Shown here one piece after another: positions 46,115-54,726 of a DNA stretch of 64,000 nt. The position numbers were made by a program, and so were the translations under genes. Within the stretch, counting starts at the first letter, position 1, and each line of letters begins with the position of its first letter. Under the pieces are notes generated by a model, which ran no database searches, was not told the origin of the DNA, and saw nothing but the letters and a program-made list of their open reading frames with translations. Source of the DNA: Stenotrophomonas sp. ASS1 (GTDB lineage Bacteria; Pseudomonadota; Gammaproteobacteria; Xanthomonadales; Xanthomonadaceae); assembly GCF_004346925.1 (NCBI RefSeq), contig NZ_CP031167.1, positions 640,001 through 704,000 of the forward strand, given 5' to 3'.

Positions 46115-47047
46115 ATGAAGATCTTCCTGGCACCCTGGTATGCAATGAAGGCCTTGGCCCGGCTGGCGATGATCGGCATGGCGATGGCCGTGCTCGGTTC
46201 CGGCTCGGCGCACGCCGCCAGCGCCAGCGCCCCGGCGGCGGGCAAGGTGCAGGTCGAGGTGGTCGGCAAGGGCCGCCCGCTGCTCATGATCCCCGGTCTC
46301 AACAGCAGCGCCGAGGTGTGGCGCGAGACCTGCCTGGCCCTGAAGGATGTGCAGTGCCATCTGGTGCAGCTGCCCGGCTTTGCGGGCGCCGCAGCCGCTG
46401 ATCCGCGCCCGGCCGAGTTCCTGCCGGCGATGCGCGGGCAGCTGCTGGCCTACCTGCATGACCAGCACCTGGGGCCGGTGGTGGTGGTTGGCCACAGCCT
46501 CGGTGGCCTGCTGGGCCTGCAGATGGCGCAGGCCGAGCCGAAGGCGGTCAGCGCGTTGGTGGTGGTTGACGCCCTGCCATTCCTGCCGGCCGCGCGTGAC
46601 CCGAAGGCCACCGCTGACAGCGTGCGGCCGATGGCCGACCGGCTGCGCAAGGGCATGCTGGCCGCCGGCGCCGCGCAATGGCAGGCGCAGTTGAAGGCGG
46701 GCCTGCCGGGGATGACCCACGATACTCAGCGCCAGGCTGAACTGGGCCGCTGGGGCGAAGACAGCGATCGCCAGACCACGGCCGATGCCATGCATGCGGT
46801 GATGACCACTGACCTGCGTGACAGCATTGCCTCGATCACCGCACCGACGCTGGTGCTGGGCAGCTGGGCCGGCTACCAGCCGATGGGTGGCACCGAGGAC
46901 GGCACCCGGGCGGTGTTCCAGTCGCAGTACGCGAAACTGCAGGGCGTACAGATCGCGATGAGCGCGCAGGGTTTCCACTTCCTGATGTGGGATGATCCGC
47001 GCTGGTTGCAGGAACAGGTGCAGGCCTTCCTCGACCGCCACCACTGA
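46115..47047 (+). CDS. Exported alpha/beta hydrolase
   Basis: A 310-residue protein with a signal peptide (MKIFLAPWYAMKALARLAMI, cut near SAHA at about 35). Alpha/beta fold: nucleophile elbow GHSLGG with the catalytic Ser, oxyanion MIPGLNSS near the strand-3 end, a late Asp region TLVLGSWAGY and His in AQGFHFLMWDD. The substrate is unknown; esterase or lactonase are options. ATG 46115 was chosen with GAAGGAG upstream. It is followed 18 bp later by a two-component pair, possibly in one transcript. Confidence 0.85.
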   Translation: MKIFLAPWYAMKALARLAMIGMAMAVLGSGSAHAASASAPAAGKVQVEVVGKGRPLLMIPGLNSSAEVWRETCLALKDVQCHLVQLPGFAGAAAADPRPAEFLPAMRGQLLAYLHDQHLGPVVVVGHSLGGLLGLQMAQAEPKAVSALVVVDALPFLPAARDPKATADSVRPMADRLRKGMLAAGAAQWQAQLKAGLPGMTHDTQRQAELGRWGEDSDRQTTADAMHAVMTTDLRDSIASITAPTLVLGSWAGYQPMGGTEDGTRAVFQSQYAKLQGVQIAMSAQGFHFLMWDDPRWLQEQVQAFLDRHH

Positions 47048-47065
47048 GTTTCAACACGCCTCGGA

Positions 47066-48118
47066 ATGGACATGCCGGATTCCTCCTCGACGGTACGCTT
47101 CTGGCTGCTCAATGCGCTGGTATGGGCGCTCTATGGCGTTGCCGGAATCGGCCTGCGCCAAGCCTATTTCAGCGATGCCGGAAGCGCAGGCGTGTTGATC
47201 ACGCTGGGCCTGGCGTTGGCCCTGTTCGGATGCAGCGGTGCCATCCGCGCGCTGGCGCTGCGCGCAGACTGGTGGGCGCGCGGAACGGCCGGGCTGTTGC
47301 TGCGGCTGGCGCTGTCGGTGGCATTGGGCGCGGCAGTGGCGCAGCTGCTGGTGAACATCGCGCTGCACTCGGCGCTGGCCTGGAACTGGGTGAGCCTGGG
47401 GCGGCAGACGGCCGACTTCAGCCCCAAGGCGCTGCTGCTCTACTGGTACACCACTGCGGTGATGCTGGCCCTGTGGGCAGCGCTTTGGGCAAGCCTGCAC
47501 AGCCTGCGCCGGATACGCGGGGCGGAACTGGCCCGCCTGCGCGCCGAAGCCGAGCGCATTGCGCTGGAACGCGATGCGCTGCGTGCGCGGCTCAACCCGC
47601 ACTTCATGTTCAATGCGCTGAACAACCTGCGTGCGCTGATCCTGGAAGATCCTGAGCGTGCGCGCGACATGGTCACCCGCCTGTCGCGCACGCTGCGCCA
47701 GGCGCTGGCGCACAACCGCAGCGAGCAGGTCACGCTGGCCGAGGAACTGGCGGTGGTCGACGACTATCTGGCCATCGAGGCCATCCACTTCGAGCAGCGC
47801 CTGCAGGTGCGGCAGCAGATCGATGCCGATGCCATGCAGGCGCAGCTGCCTGCGATGGCGTTGCAGCTGCTGGTGGAGAACGCGATCAAGCACGGCATCG
47901 CCAGCCGCCCCGGCGGCGGCGAGGTGCGGATCCGTGCCACGCTGGACAATGACGTGCTGCGCCTGCAGGTGGACAATCCGCTGGGCAGCGCCAACGAGCC
48001 CACCCCTGGGCATGGCGTCGGCCTGGCCTACCTGCGTGCGCAGCTCGGTACGCAAGGTCGTTTCACCCTGCAGCCGGTCGGCGACCGCATGCAGGCCCTG
48101 CTGGAGATTCCGCAATGA
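47066..48118 (+). CDS. LytS/YehU-type sensor histidine kinase
   Basis: A 350-residue membrane kinase. About four membrane helices fill residues 10-145. A short coiled linker (ELARLRAEAERIALERDALRARL) leads to the His_kinase (PF06580) domain with LNPHFMFNALNNL; His179 is the phospho-acceptor. The HATPase part shows LLVENAIKHGIASRPGGG. It lacks a PAS or other periplasmic sensing domain, so the signal is probably sensed in the membrane. It overlaps its response regulator by ATGA. Relation to AlgZ/FimS is plausible. Confidence 0.9.
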   Translation: MDMPDSSSTVRFWLLNALVWALYGVAGIGLRQAYFSDAGSAGVLITLGLALALFGCSGAIRALALRADWWARGTAGLLLRLALSVALGAAVAQLLVNIALHSALAWNWVSLGRQTADFSPKALLLYWYTTAVMLALWAALWASLHSLRRIRGAELARLRAEAERIALERDALRARLNPHFMFNALNNLRALILEDPERARDMVTRLSRTLRQALAHNRSEQVTLAEELAVVDDYLAIEAIHFEQRLQVRQQIDADAMQAQLPAMALQLLVENAIKHGIASRPGGGEVRIRATLDNDVLRLQVDNPLGSANEPTPGHGVGLAYLRAQLGTQGRFTLQPVGDRMQALLEIPQ

Positions 48119-48846
48119 GTGGCGTGCTGCGCGTATTGATCGTTGATGATGCGCGGCTGGCGCGGCAGGAGCTGCGCACGCTGTTGTCGGCGCTGCCGTG
48201 GGTGCAGTGCGTGGGCGAGGCCGACGATGTGCCGGCCGCGCGCGAGGCGATCGCCACACTGGCGCCGGACCTGGTGCTGCTGGATGTGCAGATGCCCTCC
48301 GGCAGCGGCTTCGATGTGCTGGATGGACTGGAGACGGTGCCGGCGGTGATCTTCGTTACTGCCTACGACACCTACGCGGTGCGCGCGTTCCAGGCCAATG
48401 CGCTGGACTATCTGGTGAAGCCGGTCGAGGCACCGCGCTTGCTGGAAGCGTTGCAGCGGGCGCGCCAGCGCGAGGTGGTGGCGGGCGAAACACCGGAGCC
48501 GCGCAGCACGCTGGGCGCGCAGGACCAGGTGTTCGTGCGCGAGGGCGAACGCTGCTGGTTCGTCGCGGTCTCGGAGATCCGCCGGCTGGTGGTGGATGGC
48601 AACTACACGCGGCTGTGGTTCCGCGACCAGAACGCGTTGCTGACCCGCAGCCTGAGTGCGCTGGAATCACGTCTGCCGCCGGATCTGTTCTTCCGTGCCA
48701 ACCGCAACACGCTGGTCAACCTGCGCCGTATCCGAGGCGTGACGCCCAGCATCGCTGATGGTTATGACCTGGCACTGGACGACGGCAGCGAGGTGGAGGT
48801 GTCGCGCCGGCAGGCGCGTGAACTGCGTGAACGGATGGCGTTGTAG
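48115..48846 (+). CDS. LytTR-family response regulator
   Basis: 243 residues. Receiver domain 1-120 with acidic pocket VDDARLARQ (Asp11, Asp12), phospho-acceptor Asp57 in LVLLDVQMPSG, and Lys in YLVKPVEAPR. C-terminal LytTR DNA-binding domain from about 145 (VSEIRRLVVDGNYTRLWF; FFRANRNTLVNLRRI). AlgR of Pseudomonas has the same architecture. Its DNA targets are not evident here. Translation is coupled to the kinase by a four-base overlap. Confidence 0.92.
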   Translation: MSGVLRVLIVDDARLARQELRTLLSALPWVQCVGEADDVPAAREAIATLAPDLVLLDVQMPSGSGFDVLDGLETVPAVIFVTAYDTYAVRAFQANALDYLVKPVEAPRLLEALQRARQREVVAGETPEPRSTLGAQDQVFVREGERCWFVAVSEIRRLVVDGNYTRLWFRDQNALLTRSLSALESRLPPDLFFRANRNTLVNLRRIRGVTPSIADGYDLALDDGSEVEVSRRQARELRERMAL

Positions 48847-48852
48847 CTGCCG

Positions 48853-50370
48853 CTACAGCTCGGCACTGACGGGGCTGGTGATGAAGCCCCATAGCAGGCG
48901 TGCCATCACCGCCGGTGAACGTGCCTGCTTGCGCGCATAGGCCAGCAGCGCATCCAGCCGCGGGCGGTCGTAGAGGTGCCCGGCCAGCAGCACCGCGTGC
49001 ACACGACGGGTGTTGGCGGTGTCCTGCAGCGGGTTGCCGTCGAGCAATACCAGGTCGGCGGCTTTGCCGACCTCGACACTGCCATGCGATGCCTGCAGCT
49101 CCAGATGACGCGCCGCGTGCAGCGTTGCCGCGCGCAGCACGTCGGCCTGGCTCAGGCCTGCCTGGCGCAGCCACTGCAGTTCCTCGTGATAGCGGAAGCC
49201 ACCCAGCCCGGTATCGGTGCCGACCAGCACGGTGACGCCGGCACGATGCGCGGCACCGGTGAGGGCCAGTCCATGCTCGAAGTACGCCTTCAACGCGTCT
49301 TCGCCGCGCAGGCCAGGATAGCGTTCGGTGGTGGCCGTCAGATCATCGCGCCATGCCCAGCGCGAAAGTGGATCGAGATAGGCCAGACGTGGATCGTTGA
49401 TGAAGGCGGGGTCGCGCGCACGCGCATCCTCTTCGCGGGTGACATGGGTGGGTACGAACGCGGCACCGCTGGCCTGCATCACACCGAACGCCTCGTTGCA
49501 TAGCGCGGGCTGGTAGCCGCCGACCATGCGTTCGGCCAGCGCGGTTGGATCCTCGCTGTCGAGCGTGCCACCGCGCCACGCCGCCGCGTTGTCGAAGCAG
49601 TGGCGTACGAACAGATGGGCATGCTCGAAGCTGCGCTGGCCCGCCCGCACCGCGGCGTCCAGAGGCACGGCCTTGGGCAGGTGGCCGATCAACGGACGGC
49701 GCAGCTGCTGCGCCTCGGTGGCCAGCCGCTGGTAGGTGTCCGCACGCAGCTGGTTGTAGACCTTCAACGCGTCGACACCGCGCGCGCTGTACGTGCGTGC
49801 ACGCTCGGCGGCGGCCTCCGGCGCGAGTGATGGATCCTCGAAGTAGAAACTGGCGATCTGCACGAAGCGCGGTGCAACCTGCTGCCCGGCAATGGCCTGT
49901 GCGGTCCAGCGACGCTTGTCGGCCACGCAGGCGATCAGCGGATCGGTGGCCTGCGGGCAGTCCATCATGTCGCGGGTGCCGGTGATGCCGTTGGCCAGCA
50001 TCAGCGGGAACTGCAGCTGCGGCGACAACTGCAGTGCATGGGTGTGCATGTCCCAGAAACCGGGCAGCAGCCAGCGGCCACCGGCATCGAGCACCGGCAA
50101 CGCGGTGTCCCGTGGAGCTTCGCCAATGGAAGTGATCGTGCCGTTGCGCACTGTCACTGTGGTGGGTTCGCTGACCTGGCCGCGCGCGACGTCCACCACC
50201 CGCGCGTTGACGATCATGCGGCTGTTGCCCGGCTCGGGCAACGGCGGTGCCGACAGCGGCCAGAGCAGGGCGGCGGTGAACAGCAATGGCGGCGCCAGCA
50301 GGAGGACGGCCAGGGCGATCGGCCATCGCCGACGGCGGGCGGAACGGGGCAAGGCGTGTGCTGCATCCAT
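48853..50370 (-). CDS. Membrane-anchored amidohydrolase family protein
   Basis: A 505-residue protein with an N-terminal membrane anchor (ALAVLLLAPPLLFTAALLWPL) after an Arg-rich start. The metal-dependent amidohydrolase core is complete: DMHTHALQL (HxH), Lys in ALKVYNQL, HLPKAV, EHAHLFV and GTDTGLGG (Asp). Similar proteins include imidazolonepropionase-like hydrolases and periplasmic prolidases/peptidases. The substrate is unknown. It is convergent with the response regulator, with only 6 bp between stop codons. Confidence 0.85.
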   Translation of the reverse strand: MDAAHALPRSARRRRWPIALAVLLLAPPLLFTAALLWPLSAPPLPEPGNSRMIVNARVVDVARGQVSEPTTVTVRNGTITSIGEAPRDTALPVLDAGGRWLLPGFWDMHTHALQLSPQLQFPLMLANGITGTRDMMDCPQATDPLIACVADKRRWTAQAIAGQQVAPRFVQIASFYFEDPSLAPEAAAERARTYSARGVDALKVYNQLRADTYQRLATEAQQLRRPLIGHLPKAVPLDAAVRAGQRSFEHAHLFVRHCFDNAAAWRGGTLDSEDPTALAERMVGGYQPALCNEAFGVMQASGAAFVPTHVTREEDARARDPAFINDPRLAYLDPLSRWAWRDDLTATTERYPGLRGEDALKAYFEHGLALTGAAHRAGVTVLVGTDTGLGGFRYHEELQWLRQAGLSQADVLRAATLHAARHLELQASHGSVEVGKAADLVLLDGNPLQDTANTRRVHAVLLAGHLYDRPRLDALLAYARKQARSPAVMARLLWGFITSPVSAEL

Positions 50371-50506
50371 GAGCCGGCGATCCTTGCATTGGGTCGCCTG
50401 CAGAGTGCTGCAAGCCGGACGCGGGCGCCAGTGACCATCGGCATCCGACCCTGCCTGCCTCCGGGGCGGTTACCCTGTGCGGTGGAACTCCTGACCACGC
50501 CACGCC

Positions 50507-51064
50507 ATGTCCATCGTCCTCACCGATTTCGCCCGTCCCCGCCTGTTCCCGCGCGTGCCGCGTGGCAACACCATCCAGGACTGTACTGCCGAGCAGTTCG
50601 AGGCACACCTCAATGCGCACGCGCCACTGAAGGTGCTCGACGGCTACGCGCCGTTCTGCAAACTGTTCGTCTACGAGAACTGGACCAGCACGCGTTGCCT
50701 GACGGTGCCGGTCACCGACGCCAACCGCCACCAGCTGCGCAGCGGCTATGAGGCGCGCAACCGCGAGGAACTGCCGGTGCTGGTGCGCTGGTTCGAGGGC
50801 GTGGAATCACCGCGCGCGAACTACCTGGTGGTGATCCTGTACAGCGCCGGGCAGCTGGCGAAGGAGGGTTCACCGATCGAAGCCGACTGGGGCATCGTCG
50901 GTTGCATCTATACCTCCGAGCCCGAAGAGGTACCGATGGCGCCGATCACCATGATGCGCAATGCACTGGGCGTGGAGGAGGGCGGTTCCGGTGTGCCGCT
51001 GGATCGCGAGGCCTACCAGCGCTCGGTGGCGTTCTGGGAGAACAACGCCAACTGGCGGCCGTGA
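50507..51064 (+). CDS. DUF3228 family protein
   Basis: A 185-residue soluble protein matching the DUF3228 pattern (FARPRLFPRVPRGNT, GYAPFCKLFVYENWT, ANYLVVILYSAGQL, WGIVGC). No signal peptide or catalytic motif is known for the family. The ATG start is clear. It is transcribed divergently from the amidohydrolase, with a 136-bp gap between the two starts. Function unknown. Confidence 0.8.
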   Translation: MSIVLTDFARPRLFPRVPRGNTIQDCTAEQFEAHLNAHAPLKVLDGYAPFCKLFVYENWTSTRCLTVPVTDANRHQLRSGYEARNREELPVLVRWFEGVESPRANYLVVILYSAGQLAKEGSPIEADWGIVGCIYTSEPEEVPMAPITMMRNALGVEEGGSGVPLDREAYQRSVAFWENNANWRP

Positions 51065-51155
51065 GCCCACGCTGCGGCCGGACAGTCGGCATGTGAACAG
51101 GGAGGATTGCAGCGGGGCGCTACCATGGCAGTGAATCAACGCAGGGAGCACAGGG

Positions 51156-51788
51156 ATGGATGTTCGCAGTTGGATGCCGTTTGCATGGGTCGCCGCAGGT
51201 CTGCTGGCCGCAAGTGAAGGCTCGGCAGCAAAGTACGATGCAGGCGCCGCCTGTGGGGCCCTGTCCGACGTGACGCCGATCCGTGATGCCGGCGTGGGTT
51301 CACTGCAGGCGCAGGCAACGTCGGGGCGCTGCACGTTCCATGTGGAAGCGGATGACGCTGCAGCGCTTTCGCGTCAGCAGTCGTTGCTGCAGAGCGTGTC
51401 TGCGATCGCCTGTGGTGCGCCAGCCACCACCCGGCCTTCGCAAGGGGCTGCAGGCTTCGACCTGCAGATGCCTGCACGTTGCCCACTCTCTTCCAGCACG
51501 CCGTTGATTGCCCGGGAAGGAGGCTGGCACCAGCGGCGACTTTCGTCGGTCCCGACGTATCCTGCGGCCGCCATGCGCGAGGCCCAGCAGGGAGGTGTCG
51601 AGCTGATGCTGCTGCTGGATGCGCAGGGCAAGACCCAGGCGATCATCCTGTCCCGATCCAGCGGCTACCCGCTGCTCGATGCGGCGGCGCTCAAGCACGC
51701 GCGTGACTGGCGCTACGAGCGTGAAGCGGCAGGCAAGGCACCAAGCATGAGCCTGATACGCGGCACGGTCACGTTCAAGCTCAACTAG
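51156..51788 (+). CDS. Exported protein with TonB C-terminal-like domain
   Basis: A 210-residue protein with an N-terminal signal (MDVRSWMPFAWVAAGLLAASEGSAA). The C-terminal 80 residues match the TonB_C fold: PTYPAAAMREAQQGGVELMLLLDAQGKTQAIILSRSSG-type strands (quoted in part) and AALKHARDWRYE. It lacks a membrane anchor and proline-rich spacer, so it is not a classical TonB. It may be a stand-alone adapter. Overlaps the convergent next gene by four bases at their 3' ends. Confidence 0.78.
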   Translation: MDVRSWMPFAWVAAGLLAASEGSAAKYDAGAACGALSDVTPIRDAGVGSLQAQATSGRCTFHVEADDAAALSRQQSLLQSVSAIACGAPATTRPSQGAAGFDLQMPARCPLSSSTPLIAREGGWHQRRLSSVPTYPAAAMREAQQGGVELMLLLDAQGKTQAIILSRSSGYPLLDAAALKHARDWRYEREAAGKAPSMSLIRGTVTFKLN

Positions 51789-52288
51789 GGCGTCTGCAGG
51801 GCGGGCTCGGGCTTCCACTCCCACCAGGTGTAGTGGTATTCGCGCTCGGTCGCGCTCCATTGCTGCGCGCAGCAGGTGCATGTCAGCCGGTAGCATTCGC
51901 CCCAGCCGTCCTCCGCTTCGCCCCGTGCACGCAGCTGCACGTGACCTTGTTCCAGCAGCGGCTCGGGGCTGAAGAACACATAGGATGGGTAGAGCGCGCA
52001 CAGGCAGCCTTCGCGTGCCTGCCAGTAGCGCAGCCGTTGCAGGGCCGCCTTGAGGTGCGCCTGGTTGCTGATCAGCATGCCGCCAAGGGCGATGCCTTGG
52101 CAGCTGCGTTCGATCGTATCCACATGCGCGACCAGCGCGTCCAACGATGAGGCGTTGAACAGCCGAGCGACCGTACGCGCGGCATCGGTGATGCGCGTTG
52201 CATCGCGCGACAACAGGTCCTGCAGCAGCACATCGGCCTGTGCATCGTCGAGCCGGGGTATCGGTACTGCAGACCACGGCCAGCGCAT
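51785..52288 (-). CDS. Uncharacterised Cys/Trp-rich protein
   Basis: A 167-residue protein starting MRWPWSAVPIPRLDDAQADV. An N-terminal helical half is followed by a C-terminal part with CLCALYPSYVFF and TCTCCAQQWSATEREYHYTWWEW; the clustered cysteines could bind metal. No family was recognised. ATG 52288 overlaps the ybaK stop by one base, so the two are probably co-transcribed. Confidence 0.65.
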   Translation of the reverse strand: MRWPWSAVPIPRLDDAQADVLLQDLLSRDATRITDAARTVARLFNASSLDALVAHVDTIERSCQGIALGGMLISNQAHLKAALQRLRYWQAREGCLCALYPSYVFFSPEPLLEQGHVQLRARGEAEDGWGECYRLTCTCCAQQWSATEREYHYTWWEWKPEPALQTP

Positions 52289-52761
52289 CAGCGTGACTTG
52301 CCGATGGCGGCGTAGTGGCCGGCCGTCAATCGCTGCAGGTCGGCTGGTGCCAGTTCCACTTCCAGGCCGCGGCGACCGGCGCTGACATGCAGCGCGGGCA
52401 ATGCCTGCGCGCTGGCGTCCAGGAAGGTGCGCAGGCGCTTCTTCTGCCCCAGCGGGCTGATGCCACCGACCAGGTAACCGGTCGCGCGCTGTGCGGCATC
52501 GGCCGCGGCCATTTCGCACTTCTTGCAGCCGGCCGCTTCGGCCAGCGCCTTCAGGTCCAGCTGGCCGGCCACCGGCACGATCGCTACCAGCAGTTCGTGG
52601 GTCTCGGTGCTGGCCAACAGGGTCTTGAACACCTGGGCCGGGTCGAGGCCGAGCTTGTCGACGGCTTCGCCGCCATAGGATTCGGCGTGCGCGTCGTGCA
52701 CGTAGCTGCGCACGGTGTGGGCGATCTTCTCGCGCTTGAGCAGGTTGATGGCCGGAGTCAT
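52288..52761 (-). CDS. ybaK: Cys-tRNA(Pro)/Cys-tRNA(Cys) deacylase YbaK/EbsC
   Basis: A 157-residue editing protein that hydrolyses misacylated Cys-tRNA(Pro) in trans, working with prolyl-tRNA synthetase. Motifs: VFKTLLASTE with the conserved Lys, AVVP-like VAIVPVAGQLDL, and GYLVGGISPLGQKKRLRTFLDASA, a strong YbaK signature. Normal length. First gene of a two-gene leftward unit. Confidence 0.93.
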   Translation of the reverse strand: MTPAINLLKREKIAHTVRSYVHDAHAESYGGEAVDKLGLDPAQVFKTLLASTETHELLVAIVPVAGQLDLKALAEAAGCKKCEMAAADAAQRATGYLVGGISPLGQKKRLRTFLDASAQALPALHVSAGRRGLEVELAPADLQRLTAGHYAAIGKSR

Positions 52762-52830
52762 GGGGGCATCCTAGCGCGGGGCAGGGGTGTTGCCTTGACC
52801 GAGGCTATTGTTCCCGCTCCGGTGGGGAAC

Positions 52831-52934
52831 ATCCACGCATGGCGTGGATCTACTGTGGGTTGGCTGGGGGATATCCACGCATGGCGCGGATCTACTGGGG
52901 CCGGACGATCAGTAGATCCACGCCATGCGTGGAT
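52831..52934 (+). repeat. Three ATCCACGC-family SMAG palindromes
   Basis: Copies at 52831-52853 and 52873-52895 end in CTAC; the third (52912-52934) begins with GTAG, in opposite orientation. They occupy the spacer between ybaK and ahcY. Confidence 0.88.
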
Positions 52935-52963
52935 ACGTGGTGTACGGCCACACGCGAACGCAG

Positions 52964-52987
52964 AACGGGCGCCCGAAGGCGCCCGTT
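52964..52987 (-). terminator. Hairpin after ahcY
   Basis: A perfect stem AACGGGCGCC / GGCGCCCGTT with loop CGAA lies about 55 bp past the ahcY stop. The T-run on the minus strand is absent, so it may act with Rho or as a 3' stabiliser. Confidence 0.5.
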
Positions 52988-53006
52988 CCGTGTGTTGCAT
53001 GCACCG

Positions 53007-53030
53007 GTAGTGCCGGCCGCTGGCCGGCAC
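53007..53030 (+). repeat. Single SMAG palindrome
   Basis: GTAGTGCCGGCCGCTGGCCG followed by GCAC, 10 bp from the ahcY stop codon. Confidence 0.85.
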
Positions 53031-53040
53031 CGCGCAGGCA

Positions 53041-54486
<1,446 letters not shown>

Positions 54487-54527
54487 TCGTGTGCTCCGGT
54501 TGTGGGCGAGCGGGTGCTCGCATCTAG

Positions 54528-54602
54528 CCGGGCGCCGTTGTTACAAAGCCACCTTACCGAGCCTGGCCGGGCCTCATGGGATCCGGTCGCAGCGCCCCTC
54601 GG
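54528..54602 (-). ncRNA. SAH riboswitch upstream of ahcY
   Basis: On the minus strand the conserved pattern reads CCGAGGGGCGCTGCGACCGG, then CCAGGCTCGGTAAGGTGG, and finally AACGGCGC. CCGAG pairs with CTCGG, and GGGGCGC pairs with GGCGCCC-type bases at the 3' side to give the pseudoknotted SAH aptamer. In this class SAH binding turns ahcY on. It lies about 40 bases ahead of the start codon. Confidence 0.88.
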
Positions 54603-54617
54603 CAGGGGAGAACCCCC

Positions 54618-54623
54618 ATTATA
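54618..54623 (-). promoter_or_regulatory. ahcY -10 box
   Basis: A consensus TATAAT on the minus strand, 16 bp before the SAH aptamer. No clear -35 was found. Confidence 0.65.
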
Positions 54624-54726
54624 TCGCGGCCCCGGCGTGACATCCGGATGACCCAACCATCGGCAGGTGGGATCGCGTGCACGGCCTGTTAAGGTCGGTG
54701 TTTTCACGCATCACACAGGTGGAACG

